Shown here: in pieces, positions 11,995-22,665 of the stretch | Position numbering within the stretch: position 1 is the first letter of the stretch | How the letters are laid out: every line of letters starts with the position of its first letter | Source: Terana coerulea | Lineage: Eukaryota > Basidiomycota > Agaricomycetes > Polyporales > Phanerochaetaceae | Assembly: GCA_024811115.1 (NCBI GenBank) | Contig: JAKOGH010000851.1 | Span: 124,001 to 188,000, forward strand | Direction: 5' to 3' | Length of the DNA: 64,000 bases | The notes under the pieces: generated by a model | Databases searched by the model: none | The model's input: only the letters and a program-made list of their open reading frames with translations | Told to the model about the DNA's origin: nothing | Made by a program: the position numbers and the translations under genes

Positions 11995-12368
11995 GTCAAG
12001 TTGGCAGTTGCCAGTAGGCACGGTGAAGACGTGAGGCGGATAAGCGACTTGGTCGGACAGCACGGTCGACTTGCAGGCTTGGAGCGATACGGTCTTCCTG
12101 CCCGTTGGCGCACTAATCTTTGAAGGTACTCGGGACATTTTCAGAATAAGCCGCCCTTGCTGCCACGACGCGCTTCTCCTTCGATAAGCTTGAAGCTTAC
12201 TCTTCCAGAAAAAAGTGATGTAGATACTGGCGTGTACCGGCCGGCTGTTTACAAAGCAAGCGAGAGTTGTCCTTCTTTTACAAACATCCCTGTCCTGAAA
12301 TGTGCCGTCAAGACGCACAGATCGACTTCTTGGTCCCGCCGCTGAGATCCCTTGAGGTCCCGTATTGC
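11995..12368 (-). pseudogene. Decayed tandem copy of the 5' part of the 10910-11773 gene
   Basis: On the minus strand this segment aligns with the promoter and N-terminal coding part of the neighbouring gene. The promoter-like stretch 12310-12368 matches 11851-11909 (shared ATACGGGA, TCTCAGCG and GGGAC blocks). Coding similarity follows: RISSKLLDEKRVVAA in the intact copy corresponds to a broken RVSFKLIE/KRVVAA here, with one extra base. TTCGAGGACGCGTGCGC corresponds to a version in which the Ala codon has become TAG, and the CAAGTTGACCGC block is kept as CAAGTCGACCGT. No complete frame exists. The unit repeats at an offset of about 430-460 bases. I read it as a tandem duplicate that has lost function. 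Confidence 0.65.
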
Positions 12369-12506
12369 AAGAAACTGTGCACACGATAGCAAACCGATCA
12401 ACGCAGGACGTATGCGATGCACAACGGAGTGGTGAATGGATACAGTGTATAATTACATGTTTGTTTTGTGTCTAGGCTTTCCCGGAGAGAAGCTCGAAGC
12501 CTGAGT

Positions 12507-13734
<1,228 letters not shown>

Positions 13735-14837
13735 GGTAGAGTAGGGTGTGGTGGAACAGGACCGGTGGCGGCTGAGCTTGACCGTGCAACCCTATAGGCC
13801 TTATATACTGTGCCCAGCAGCGGTATATGACCTCGTTCGTGCGTTCATCCTGAACCCATAAGGGCGGTGAGCCGTGACATCCCGTCGGGCTGGTGGTAGT
13901 CCGCACTGAGAAATGCAGAAGCGGCACATGCGCCGCCATTGATGCCTTCTCACCACCTGGACCCTGCAGGTGGCCTTGACCCTGTCCATCTTGATAGCAG
14001 GGCAAATCGCTGCACCTACTCAGTACCCAGTCGCAGCTTCGCGTGCTTCTATCATCTCATCGAATCAAGGGCGGCTCCAGCGAAGCACGCCATTTAGGAG
14101 AGGATGGGCAACGACAAGGCGTCCAGGTAGAACTTGTAGGTGAAAGGCATTCCGCAGGGGGCGTTGCACGAGGTCTGGCCTGGGTGCGAGGCAAAGCGTT
14201 TCAGTGTGAGTGGACACTCCTTCTGTTTCGAATAGCACTCACTGCACGGCTGGACCTAGAAGGAAAGCATAGACGCAGTAGATCCGATGGCCAAGAACCT
14301 TGGGATATCATAGCTTATGCTCAAGGCTGTAGTCGGCCGTCTTGTGTGTGCGAACGATCAATGCAGTACGCAGCGTTTGAGCGCAGACTCAAAAGGGTAT
14401 GCGCATCCTTGTGCGCTCCGTTTGACTCCCTGGCCCGACGGCCACGCACTGCATGAGTCGGAGAGCACGTCGCAGCGGGATGCTAAATCGACTACAAGAC
14501 CGGCGTGAGTGCTAGTTATAGCATGCAGGGACATGAGAGGACGCACCTGAATGACAGAATAAGCTAGACAAACTCTCATCCAACATATGTTCAGCTCAGC
14601 GGTGGGAGTTGAGGACAAGGAGCGCAGTTGTGGGCGCATCTGGTGGCCAAGCGCGATGACGGACATGATCGAGCGTAACAACAAACGATCGGGCTCAAGC
14701 CGGGAGACAAAAGTCCTCGCACCCTCACCATGACTCAAATACCAGCCCACGCTCGGGTCTCTACCTCTCCTTCGCCCTCTTCGCCGGTATAAGAGGCTTT
14801 TGAGAGCCGGCTTCGCTCGCCGTGGGTGCGTGCGACG
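13735..14837. other. Divergent promoter region between THI4 and ARO7
   Basis: Non-coding by inspection. It holds the THI4 TATATAA box (13801-13807, minus strand) and, near its right end, a Gcn4-type site 5' of the chorismate mutase gene. Open frames inside show no recognisable protein. Confidence 0.5.
14731..14737 (+). promoter_or_regulatory. Gcn4/CPC1-type site TGACTCA upstream of chorismate mutase
   Basis: A perfect TGACTCA heptamer lies about 100 bases before the ATG at 14838. In fungi this is the binding site of the bZIP activator Gcn4/CpcA, which induces amino-acid biosynthesis genes on starvation. A one-mismatch relative (TGAGTCG) lies near 14454. Binding is inferred from the motif and from the function of the gene behind it. 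Confidence 0.6.
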
Positions 14838-16025
14838 ATGAAGGCTGCTACTGTATCCGAGGGCCTCACGGCCGCTGAGCACTACTTTCACGCAGGCATC
14901 CCTTTCATCCCCCCGCCGCCGCACATGTCCAAGACCCTCTTCAACACCAACCTCGGCGCGGACCCGCTCGACCTGGGCCGCATCCGCGCCGTGCTCACCC
15001 GCCTCGAGGACACCATCATCTTTGCGCTCATCGAGCGCGCCCAGTTCGCCCACAACCCGCGGGCCTACCAGCGCGGCGCGTTCCCCGAGCTCAAGGCGAT
15101 CGGCTTCGAGGGGAGCTGGCTGGACTGGTTCTTGAAGGAGACCGAGACGTTCCAAGGTGCGTGCGCCGTCCTTGCGCCCGAGAGTCCCGCTGACGCCGTG
15201 CAGCCAAGGCCAGGAGATACACGAGGTGAGCCGCCCCCGCCTTCGCGCGCCCGCAGTGAGTAACCTGCCGCAGCCCGGACGAGTACCCGTTCACGCCGCC
15301 CGCGGAGCTGCCCGCGCCGATCCTCAAGCCCATCGCGTTCCCGCAGGTGCTCTTCCCGAACACCGTCAACGCGAACCCGTCCATCCTCTCCTTCTACACC
15401 CGCCAGATCGTGCCGCGCATCACGAAGCACGCGACGCTCAAGCTCGCCGCGCTCAAGCGCGCGAACGGCATCCAGGGCGAGGCCGAGTACGAAGACGATG
15501 GCAACTACGGCAGCGCGGCGACCATCGACCTCGAGGTCCTCCAGGCGATCAGCAAGCGTGTCCACTACGGTGCGCCGCCCGGTCCTCTCCCACCCGCACG
15601 CTGTGCAGCTGACACTGTAGTCCAGGGAAATTCGTCTCCGAGAGCAAGTTCGTGGATCATCCCGCGGCCTTTGTCCCACACATCCTCAAACCCAATCGTG
15701 AAGCTCTCGAGGCGCTGATTACGAAGCCAGAGGTCGAGCGTGCGCTGCTCCAGAGGCTACGCAAGAAGGCGCTGGTATACGCGCAAGACTTTGCTGCGAA
15801 TGGTGAGCCGTCAGGCAATACGGCCAAGATTGACGTCGACGGTGTCGTCGAACTGTACGAACACTACATCATACCATTAACCCGGGAGGTAGAGGTAAGT
15901 CCCCGCGTTTTCTAATCTGCGTGACCATAATCTCACCACGACGGTAGGTTGATTACCTGCTGGAAAGACTGAATGGTCTGTCGCAGGAACAGATAGATGA
16001 GCTGGCGAACGACACTAAGCCATGA
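14838..16025 (+). CDS. ARO7: Chorismate mutase, AroQ fungal type
   Basis: Converts chorismate to prephenate, the first step to Phe and Tyr. Exons join at TTCCAAG/CCAAGG, ACACGAG/CCCGG, CACTACG/GGAAATTC and GTAGAG/GTTGATTAC without a frame break. Recognisable family segments include [71 protein letters not shown], and the C-terminal [20 protein letters not shown]. The Arg and Glu residues of the AroQ pocket (the R of LTRLED, the K of KFVSE and the E of REVEV) are present. Two in-frame starts are possible: ATG-14838, or ATG-14925, which begins MSKTLFN and lies closer to the family's usual start. The 29 extra residues could be 5' UTR. The fungal enzyme is cytosolic and usually inhibited by Tyr and activated by Trp. 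A Gcn4-type site lies upstream. Confidence 0.93.
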
Positions 16026-16348
16026 GACAAGCAAACACATGTACAGTAGAAATTGCCATTCTATTCAACCACCTTGCATATCGCAACCAGAACGAACTAC
16101 AGAATGAATACCGCAATTCGAGCAAATCAGAGGGAAAGATACGAAATGTAAGCAGGAAAACAATGAAAGCAAGCAATGGACACGAAACAATAATGTAAAA
16201 AATAAATGAAAGCATGGAGTACAAAGAAGATATGGGGAGTAGACGCGAACCAGGGATGTATCCATCCATCGATACAAGGGTAAAAGATATGAGGAAAGAT
16301 GAGGTATAGCGATGTTTTCACAGTAGACCGAGTTCTACGATGCAGACG

Positions 16349-18449
16349 TCAATCACTGTCGCCAATCTTGTAGTCAATCAACGCACCTTTCCACATCGTC
16401 CGGTGCTGATCCTCGCTGATGTTCTTCGTCGCCCGGCGAACGAGCAGCTTCTCGGTGCGGAAGCGCTCGTAGAGCACCTCCTTCGTCCGAACCTTGAGCA
16501 TCTGCAGACCTGTCAGCGATCTGTGCACCGCACATGAAACACAGAGACCGCACCTTCATGTGCGTCGACAGCACCGCGGTGCGCAGCGCGGCAAAGTCGC
16601 AGTGCTCCGGCGAGAGCACGTCGATCGTGCCCCACCGGAACTTGCGCACGAACACGCCCCGCAGGTCCTCGGGCGGCCCAGGCAGCAGCGGCGCTGCCTG
16701 CCGCGTCGCGGGCGAGACGGGCGACGCCGCGGCGCCGTGCGCGTCCTCAGTCACGGACTGGCGGTCGTCGGAGCCCGCGGGCGAGTGCGCCGCGGCGCGC
16801 AGGCGCGGGGGCGCGCCGCCGTCTCGGGCGCGATGACCGCGAACGGCAGCAGCGCGCCGAGCCCCGCCTGCGCGAGCGTCTGCGCGGAGAAGCGGACGTG
16901 CGCGACGCTGCCCGGCTCGATCGCGTCGACGCTCGTCGGCTCGTCGGCCGCCTCGGCGTCGAGCCGCGTGCGCGAGCGCGAGCGCGTCCAGGGCATCTTG
17001 AGGCCGCGCGGCGCGCGGAGCTTGATGACGGGGCGGGACGTGCGCTCCTGCTCCTCAGGCCCTTGCTCCTCGTCGCTGCTCGCGTGTGTGGAGGTGTCGC
17101 CGTCCGTGGGTCCGTTGCCATGGCCGTGCGAACTGTGTGCGTCGTCGGCTTTGATAGGACCAAAGACACCAAAATCAAGGCCCGCGGCCTCCAAATCGCG
17201 CCTCACGGCCTTCTTTATCGCCGCGAGCCTGTCGTCAGTGAGGGAATCCGCGCGTGCGATAACGGGCAGGACGTTCGCCTTCTTCGTGAGCCTGTGCATC
17301 ACTGCGATGTCGGTGGGCGACATGGATATATTCTCATAGGGATCGGCTTCGGAGTCTTCCTGTCGGGGATTCAGAGGATGTGGGGAGTGCTCGGGTGACC
17401 GGTAGGACACTGTTGATTCCGACGGGTGAGAGGAATGGCTGGGTGCGTGGGCAGGCAGGGATCCGCGTTCAGAGTGTGTTGTGACACTCGATGGATCGAT
17501 GGTATATATACATCTGAATGCGCGTGTATGAGCTTGTGGGCGCATGGAATGCACAAGGAAGGCATGGAAACTCACAAATGAACGTGCTGGTCGCCTTTAC
17601 TTTGGCGGACCACTTTCGATTCCTGGGACCGACAAGAACCATCAGCACGCACGCCATCTCTGACGTCAACGCCTTCGAGAAACGCAACTTGCCTCGCTGA
17701 GGGTGTCGGCAAACTGGGTATCCATATATTTCACCACGGAAGCGACCTGGCGCTCGAGGGTCAACTCGTGACCCGCCTGGAAGTCCAGCCCGGGGGTGTC
17801 GATGACGGTCAGAAGCAGGCGGTCGTGCTTGGACTCGCAGATCTCGACGCGCGCGGGGTGGATGTCGCGCGTCCGCCGCGGCGGCCCGCGCACGAACGCG
17901 TCGAGCGCGAGCCGCTGCTCGGGCGACGCGGCCGGCGAGATCTCCGCCGTCTCGAGCAGCAGCCGCAGGAGCGACGTCTTGCCCGTGCCCTGCTGCCCCG
18001 CAACCTGCCCGTCCCGTGCCCGCGCGCTGTCAGAGGCAAAGTGACGTGCGAGGACAAAGCGTGCGGCGCACCATGATGTTGAACGTCGCCGGATCGCGGG
18101 CCCGCCGCTGACTCGGCCGGTAACGCGCGTGCGCGGACTTCCGGTTATCAAACGCAGACGGCGGGTGGGAGGTGTACAGCGAGGAGATGGGCCCGCCCAC
18201 TGCTGACGCATGTCGTCCTTGCGAGCAGTAGCGCTATCAGGTGCAGCCACTCGCATGAGCCACCAAGACAACAGACGCACCTGCTTGCGGACGCGGCACC
18301 GGTGCCTTGGGTATCTCTGACGCATCTATGAGGTCCTCCGGCCATGGTATCCCTTGGGTCGAAAGCTCAGGTAGCGACGGAGAAGATCGTATGTACGGAG
18401 GGCCGCCGCTCGCCTGTTTCTTGGAGTTTCTTCGACGAAACGAGAACAT
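16349..18449 (-). CDS. Septin-like GTPase D (divergent)
   Basis: Septin-family P-loop protein. It starts MFSFRRRNSKKQ at 18449. Exons then carry the P-loop VAGQQGTGKTSLLRLL, switch II DTPGLDF, the segment QHVHLCIYTIDP, and the G4 region NVLPVIARADSLTDDRLAA, where canonical septins have AKAD. An acidic, low-complexity insert of about 70 residues follows. The C-terminal septin block is FRWGTIDVLSPEHCDFAALR, then THMKMLKVRTKEVLYERFR. It ends near IGDSD with no long coiled-coil tail. One intron (17633-17692) uses a GC donor instead of GT; the paralogue has GT at the same place. The frame breaks once at about 16815-16825 (one base), after FAVIAPE. Septins polymerise at necks and septa; whether this divergent form does so is unknown. 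Confidence 0.8.
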
Positions 18450-19047
18450 GTCGCCGACGCAGAAAGTGGTAGCAAGCAGTAAGAGAAAAGAAAAAAGAGC
18501 GAAAGCAGCTGCAGCGACGCAGCGCAGAGATGGTATACAGGTGAGAAGCTGGCGGGAGCGGGTCCAACTCTTGGGCGCGTAACTCGGGTTGCCCATTAGC
18601 AAAATAGGCGCTATTGTCGTGATTGCCGCTTATTCATGATTGACGCACAATGCAAATCCCGAGCGCTCGGTCGGACGCCCACAAAGGACCACAACGACCC
18701 GGCGGCGAGCAGGAACTGGACCCCAGCTCAAGCTCAAAGAAAGCATGAAATGATATCAGGGGATGCGAGAAACAGACGGAAGCAGCTACAAGTACATTTT
18801 TTTTCCAATGCAAGCCGAGGGGCAGACTAACCATAAAACCCAAGGAAAGCAGCGACTACTGATATCACAGACAACACTTCAAGCAAGAGAACGGAGGCCG
18901 AGCCAGGATAGGTCTACAGACTATGCGTATCAATGAGGTTCGGACATGCGCAATTGTACGTGTGCACTATATATGACAAATATGAACTTGGGGAAGCTTG
19001 AAAACTGGGACTGTGGCGACGCGGGCTTGAATCGATGCAATAATATG
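18450..19047. other. Intergenic region, no gene seen
   Basis: Contains the septin-like D promoter and the 3' region of the Zn2Cys6 gene. No convincing open frame or motif. Confidence 0.4.
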
Positions 19048-20477
19048 TCAGTTGGCCTGTGCGGCCAGCGCAATCGCGCCGTGCGAGAGCGCGTGCGGCG
19101 GCTCGTCCATGATCCGCATCCGCTTGCTCGGCGGCACGGCCTCCGCCTCGAGGGTGCGCTTGAAGTCCGGCTCCGGGGCGGCGTCGGCGGGGTGGATGTG
19201 GTGGATGAACCCGTTCGGGATCCCGGCCAGCGGCCCCGCGGGCGCCGTCGGGGAGGAGCGCGAGGACGGGGGCGCGGACGGCCCCGCCAGCGCGCCGCCG
19301 CCGCCCGTCTTCGGCCGCCCCTTCGGGTTGCCGTTCGCCGGGTCGTTCACGTAGTTGCACGGCAGCGACCGCCGCGCGCAGCTGCCGCAGCTCGGGTGGC
19401 CGCCGTCGCACCGCGTCTTGCGCGCTGAAAGAAGAAAAAAAGCAACCGGTCAGCACAGCGCCGGAGAGAGAGCGAGAGCCGCCGCAGGCACGCACCTCGG
19501 CAGAAGTTGCACGCCACGATCTTCGAGCCGTAGCCGTTCTGGCGTCCTTTCGTCGACGCGGCGGACGACGTGCGCCGGCGCTGCTGCGTCGGCGGCTGCA
19601 TCTCCGCGTGGTTGCGGAGGGGCGCGAGCGTGTGGGTCATGTCGTGGACGTCGCCCGCGGGCGTGACGGGCAGGGTGGCGATGGGCGGGAGCTCGTGCTT
19701 GAAGATGCGATCCGTGGGCGGGGGCGTCGGCTGCATCAGTACTGATGGCGTGTGGGAGAGCGGGGAAGAGGGATAGCCTTGTACTGCTCACGGCGATCGA
19801 TCGGCGGAAGCATGTTGTCCATCACAATCATATCGACGTTCGAGTTCCTCCGAGAGTGAGGCTGTGAGGGCACCTCGGGGGACATGGACAGGTCGAGCTC
19901 GGCAGAAGGGTCCCCGCTGTCGCCATCAGCGTCGCTTTCGCTGCCGTTGGCGGACTTGCGCCTCTTGCCGCCGCGACGCTTGTTGCTCTCGGTGTAGTCG
20001 CAAGGATTGGACCGTTTGTGGCATTGGGTGCAAGCCGGTCGTCCGCCGTCGCACTTCAGCTTGCGTGCTGGATATAACAAAAGGCGGTTAAGTCGCAAGG
20101 AAGCATGCAAGTGTATTGGCACTTACACCGGCAGAAGTTGCATGCGACGTTGATCTTTTTGGTACGTACCCGTGACACTGTGCAGGAGGTTAGCACGATG
20201 TTGGTCGTCGTGATGCGAAAAGGTGAAACACGTCCGCAAAGTACAAAGGATATCTCAAAAGGCAAATGTAGAGAGGGGACTGACGGGCGGAAGACGCAGC
20301 GATAGGAGACAGGTCCGGGTTGATGGCAGTCCTTCCTGATGAAAGGCCGCTATCACCGCTGTGCGATATAGAGTGAGACGCATGTCTGTTGGGGAAGTGG
20401 TTGGGCGCGGTGTCTATCGCAAGGATGGGCCGCGGCCCCTGCGAGATGTGATCCATGCGAGAGAGGGTTGGAGACAT
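19048..20477 (-). CDS. Protein with two Zn2Cys6 domains
   Basis: Predicted DNA-binding regulator with two fungal binuclear zinc clusters. The first reads CNFCRSRKLKC, then GGRPACTQCHKRSNPCDY; the second, about 120 residues later, reads CNFCRARKTRC, then GGHPSCGSCARRSLPCNY. Each has the C-x2-C-x6-C...C-x2-C-x6-C spacing. Each cluster is split by an intron just after CNFCR, and a further intron (acceptor before TACTGATG) joins PPIDR to the linker. Between and after the clusters lie basic, Pro- and Ser-rich linkers; the C-terminus ends ALAAQAN. I placed the start at ATG-20477 (MSPTLSRMDHI). However, the upstream exon of septin-like gene B reads in frame through this ATG, so the true 5' end is uncertain: either an overlapping neighbour or one fusion gene. 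No fungal-specific transcription-factor middle domain was seen. Confidence 0.7.
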
Positions 20478-22022
20478 GCGCTGGTTGCGAGAGGGTGCCG
20501 CGAGAGGGAGTTTGTAGTCCGCTCTGAACTTTTCCAATAAATACTCGCGGGTGTACTTCTGAAGGGTCTGTTGGCGGAGGGATGCAGCGTGAGTACGTAA
20601 ACGTCAATGAAATTTAGGTCAATGAGATGAACGCTGACCCGCATGTGATAGAATATAGCGCCTCTCAGGTGCAAGAAATCGCAGTGGTTGACATCCAGGC
20701 AGTCCATACCGCCCCACCTGTAGCTCCTTGTCCACTTTCCGCGGGCTATCTTGGAGGAAGCGTGCTGCCTGCTCGTCCTGTGGTTTGAAGGAGCGTACTG
20801 GTGCACGAGCTCATGCCGAGAGACCGCGGGCCGCGACACGCCGTCGCTGTGAGAATAAATATCGGGTGATATGAGCGCAAAAGGCAGCCGCAACAGCGAA
20901 GGGGAGTTCGGGGTGGACGGGGAGAGCCTCCGCCCAGCGGAGAACCGTTCACGTGGCCGGGGTATCTGCCGCCCTGGTCCGCGTTGAGCTTGGGCACGAT
21001 GATGTCGACCGTGTCGGCGCCGTAGGAGTAATGACCCTGTATCTCACCGTCGAATATGCCAAAGCCGATGCCGGCGTCCGCCAGATCGCGCCGCACCGCG
21101 AGCTTGACGGCGGCAAGCCGATCGTTGGACAGCATATCCGCGCGGGCGACGACCGGGAGGACGTTCACCCGGGAGGAGAGGCGCCGGATGGTCGAGATGT
21201 CGCACTGCGGGAGCGTCGGGCGACAGAGCAGCGGGTTCGTGGTGACCGGTGGCTCGAGGATGACGGGCTCGACGTCGGGCTTGGACAAGCTGTTGTGTCG
21301 GGTCCGGGCCACCATAGGCGCCGGCGGTCCCGTCACGGAGGGCGGGACGATATCGTCGGGGTCGAGGAAGTAGACACATCTGTGTAATTCAGACGCCTCA
21401 GCCGCCGCCGCGCCCAGTTTATTTCGCAGGTACTCACAGGTGTACATGATGGTCGCCGGTGAAGGCCTTGCGCTCCTGTAATTACACAAAGCCTGTTATG
21501 GGATTGCCAAATCGATAGGTAGGCGGGCGCTCACGTCGTCCACACTCTCCGAGAACCTCGCGTCGAGGTGCCGCAGGATCTCGGCCACCACCCGCTGCGA
21601 CGTCTCGTCCTCCTCAAAGTCCAGCGTCGGCGTGTCGATAAGCGTGAGCAGCAGCGTCTGCATCTCCTGGTGGCTCTGGCCCTCGACGACGGTCACGGCC
21701 TGGTCGACGTTGACGGACACGGACCGAACGTGCGCGGTGGGTCCCCCGCAGCCCTGCACAAACTTGGCGACCGAGGCGAGCTGCTCCGGCGTGGCGGAGG
21801 GGAAACGACGCTGGTGTCGAGCAGGAGGCGGAGGAAGGACGTCTTGCCTGTCCGTCTGCCCGCGACCATGATTGTGTACCCGAGCGGTTCGCCGCCGTCC
21901 ATGGGGTCGGCGTTGGCTGTGCCTGGGCGGGCGGGGTGGTGGAGGGGCAGGTCGCCGTTGCTCCGCGCGGTGTCGCGGTAGTCTGCTTGCTCGCGGGCGT
22001 GCCTTAGGTCGACGCTGTCCAT
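20190..22022 (-). CDS. Septin-like GTPase B (divergent, possibly fused to Zn2Cys6)
   Basis: Paralogue of the gene at 16349-18449. It starts MDSVDLRHAREQADYRD at 22022. The P-loop VAGRRTGKTSFLRLLLDTS is kept in [AG]x4GK[ST] form, but switch II reads DTPTLDF, with Thr in place of the invariant Gly; G4 is ARAD. The C-terminal septin block (YRWGGMDCLDVNHCDFLHLR, then TLQKYTREYLLEKF) is present. Two single-base frame breaks are visible: near 21803-21812 (after VVSP, one base missing) and near 20940-20950 (after GHV, one extra base); each is clear from alignment with the paralogue. The last exon continues in frame for about 75 residues beyond the septin fold. It then either stops at 20190 or is spliced at a GTCAGT donor into the first zinc cluster of the next gene. 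Confidence 0.7.
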
Positions 22023-22665
22023 GGCGGCGAGCAGAGCAGGCCGGAGACAAAGCCGTTGCGAAGCGAGGGTCGTGGACGGAGTGGTGCCGGGCGTGAAGAC
22101 GAGTGCGGAGTGGAAAGCAGGACGATCTAGAGCGCTGCAGAAATTGGCGAAGCCGGAACGCCATCAAAGACCGTCGGATCTGGCGGATGAGGGTCTGATT
22201 GGCGGTTCTGGACAACTCCCCGGCGTAAATCATCCTATCGGTCGGAGAAATGCAGTGCAGTGTAAAATTGGGCGGAAAGACGACTAGGGCTACAGGAGGG
22301 ACTACAGAGTATACGATATTAGAGTACATTATTACCACTACCAGTCTGGTTCGTTACAGTCACGTTTGGGTGGGATTGACCCAGAGTGCTCTCCGGTGCC
22401 GTCTGGCCAAGTTGCCCGGCAACAGCAGAAGCAGTGATGGGAACAGCGAGGGGGTCATCCGACTCTCCGTTCCCGCGGGAGGCCTTGACAGGCCCAGCAG
22501 GCGTGCGAGCGCATGTGCGTCCGCCTGCAGGGCCATCCATCTTCTCAGGCCCGTCTTCATCCCACCGCAGACGTTCCAGCGGGAAACGGACCCACGCTGA
22601 TTGCCACCACTTCTGCTCTATCACCTTTCGGGACGCTGCACCGTGGTATCCCCCGAGATCCCACT
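22023..22665. other. Spacer between Zn2Cys6 gene A and septin-like B
   Basis: The minus strand stays open at 22319-22700 in a frame different from the Zn2Cys6 gene that ends at 22666. It reads protein-like (for example EQKWWQSAWVRFPLERLRW). This could be the true C-terminus of that gene, displaced by a one-base break, or 3' UTR. The right half of the septin-like B promoter lies here. Confidence 0.35.

Noticed and set aside
13735..14200. Possible TPP riboswitch upstream of THI4
   Set aside because: The CTGAGA and other core motifs were not found by eye on the minus strand.
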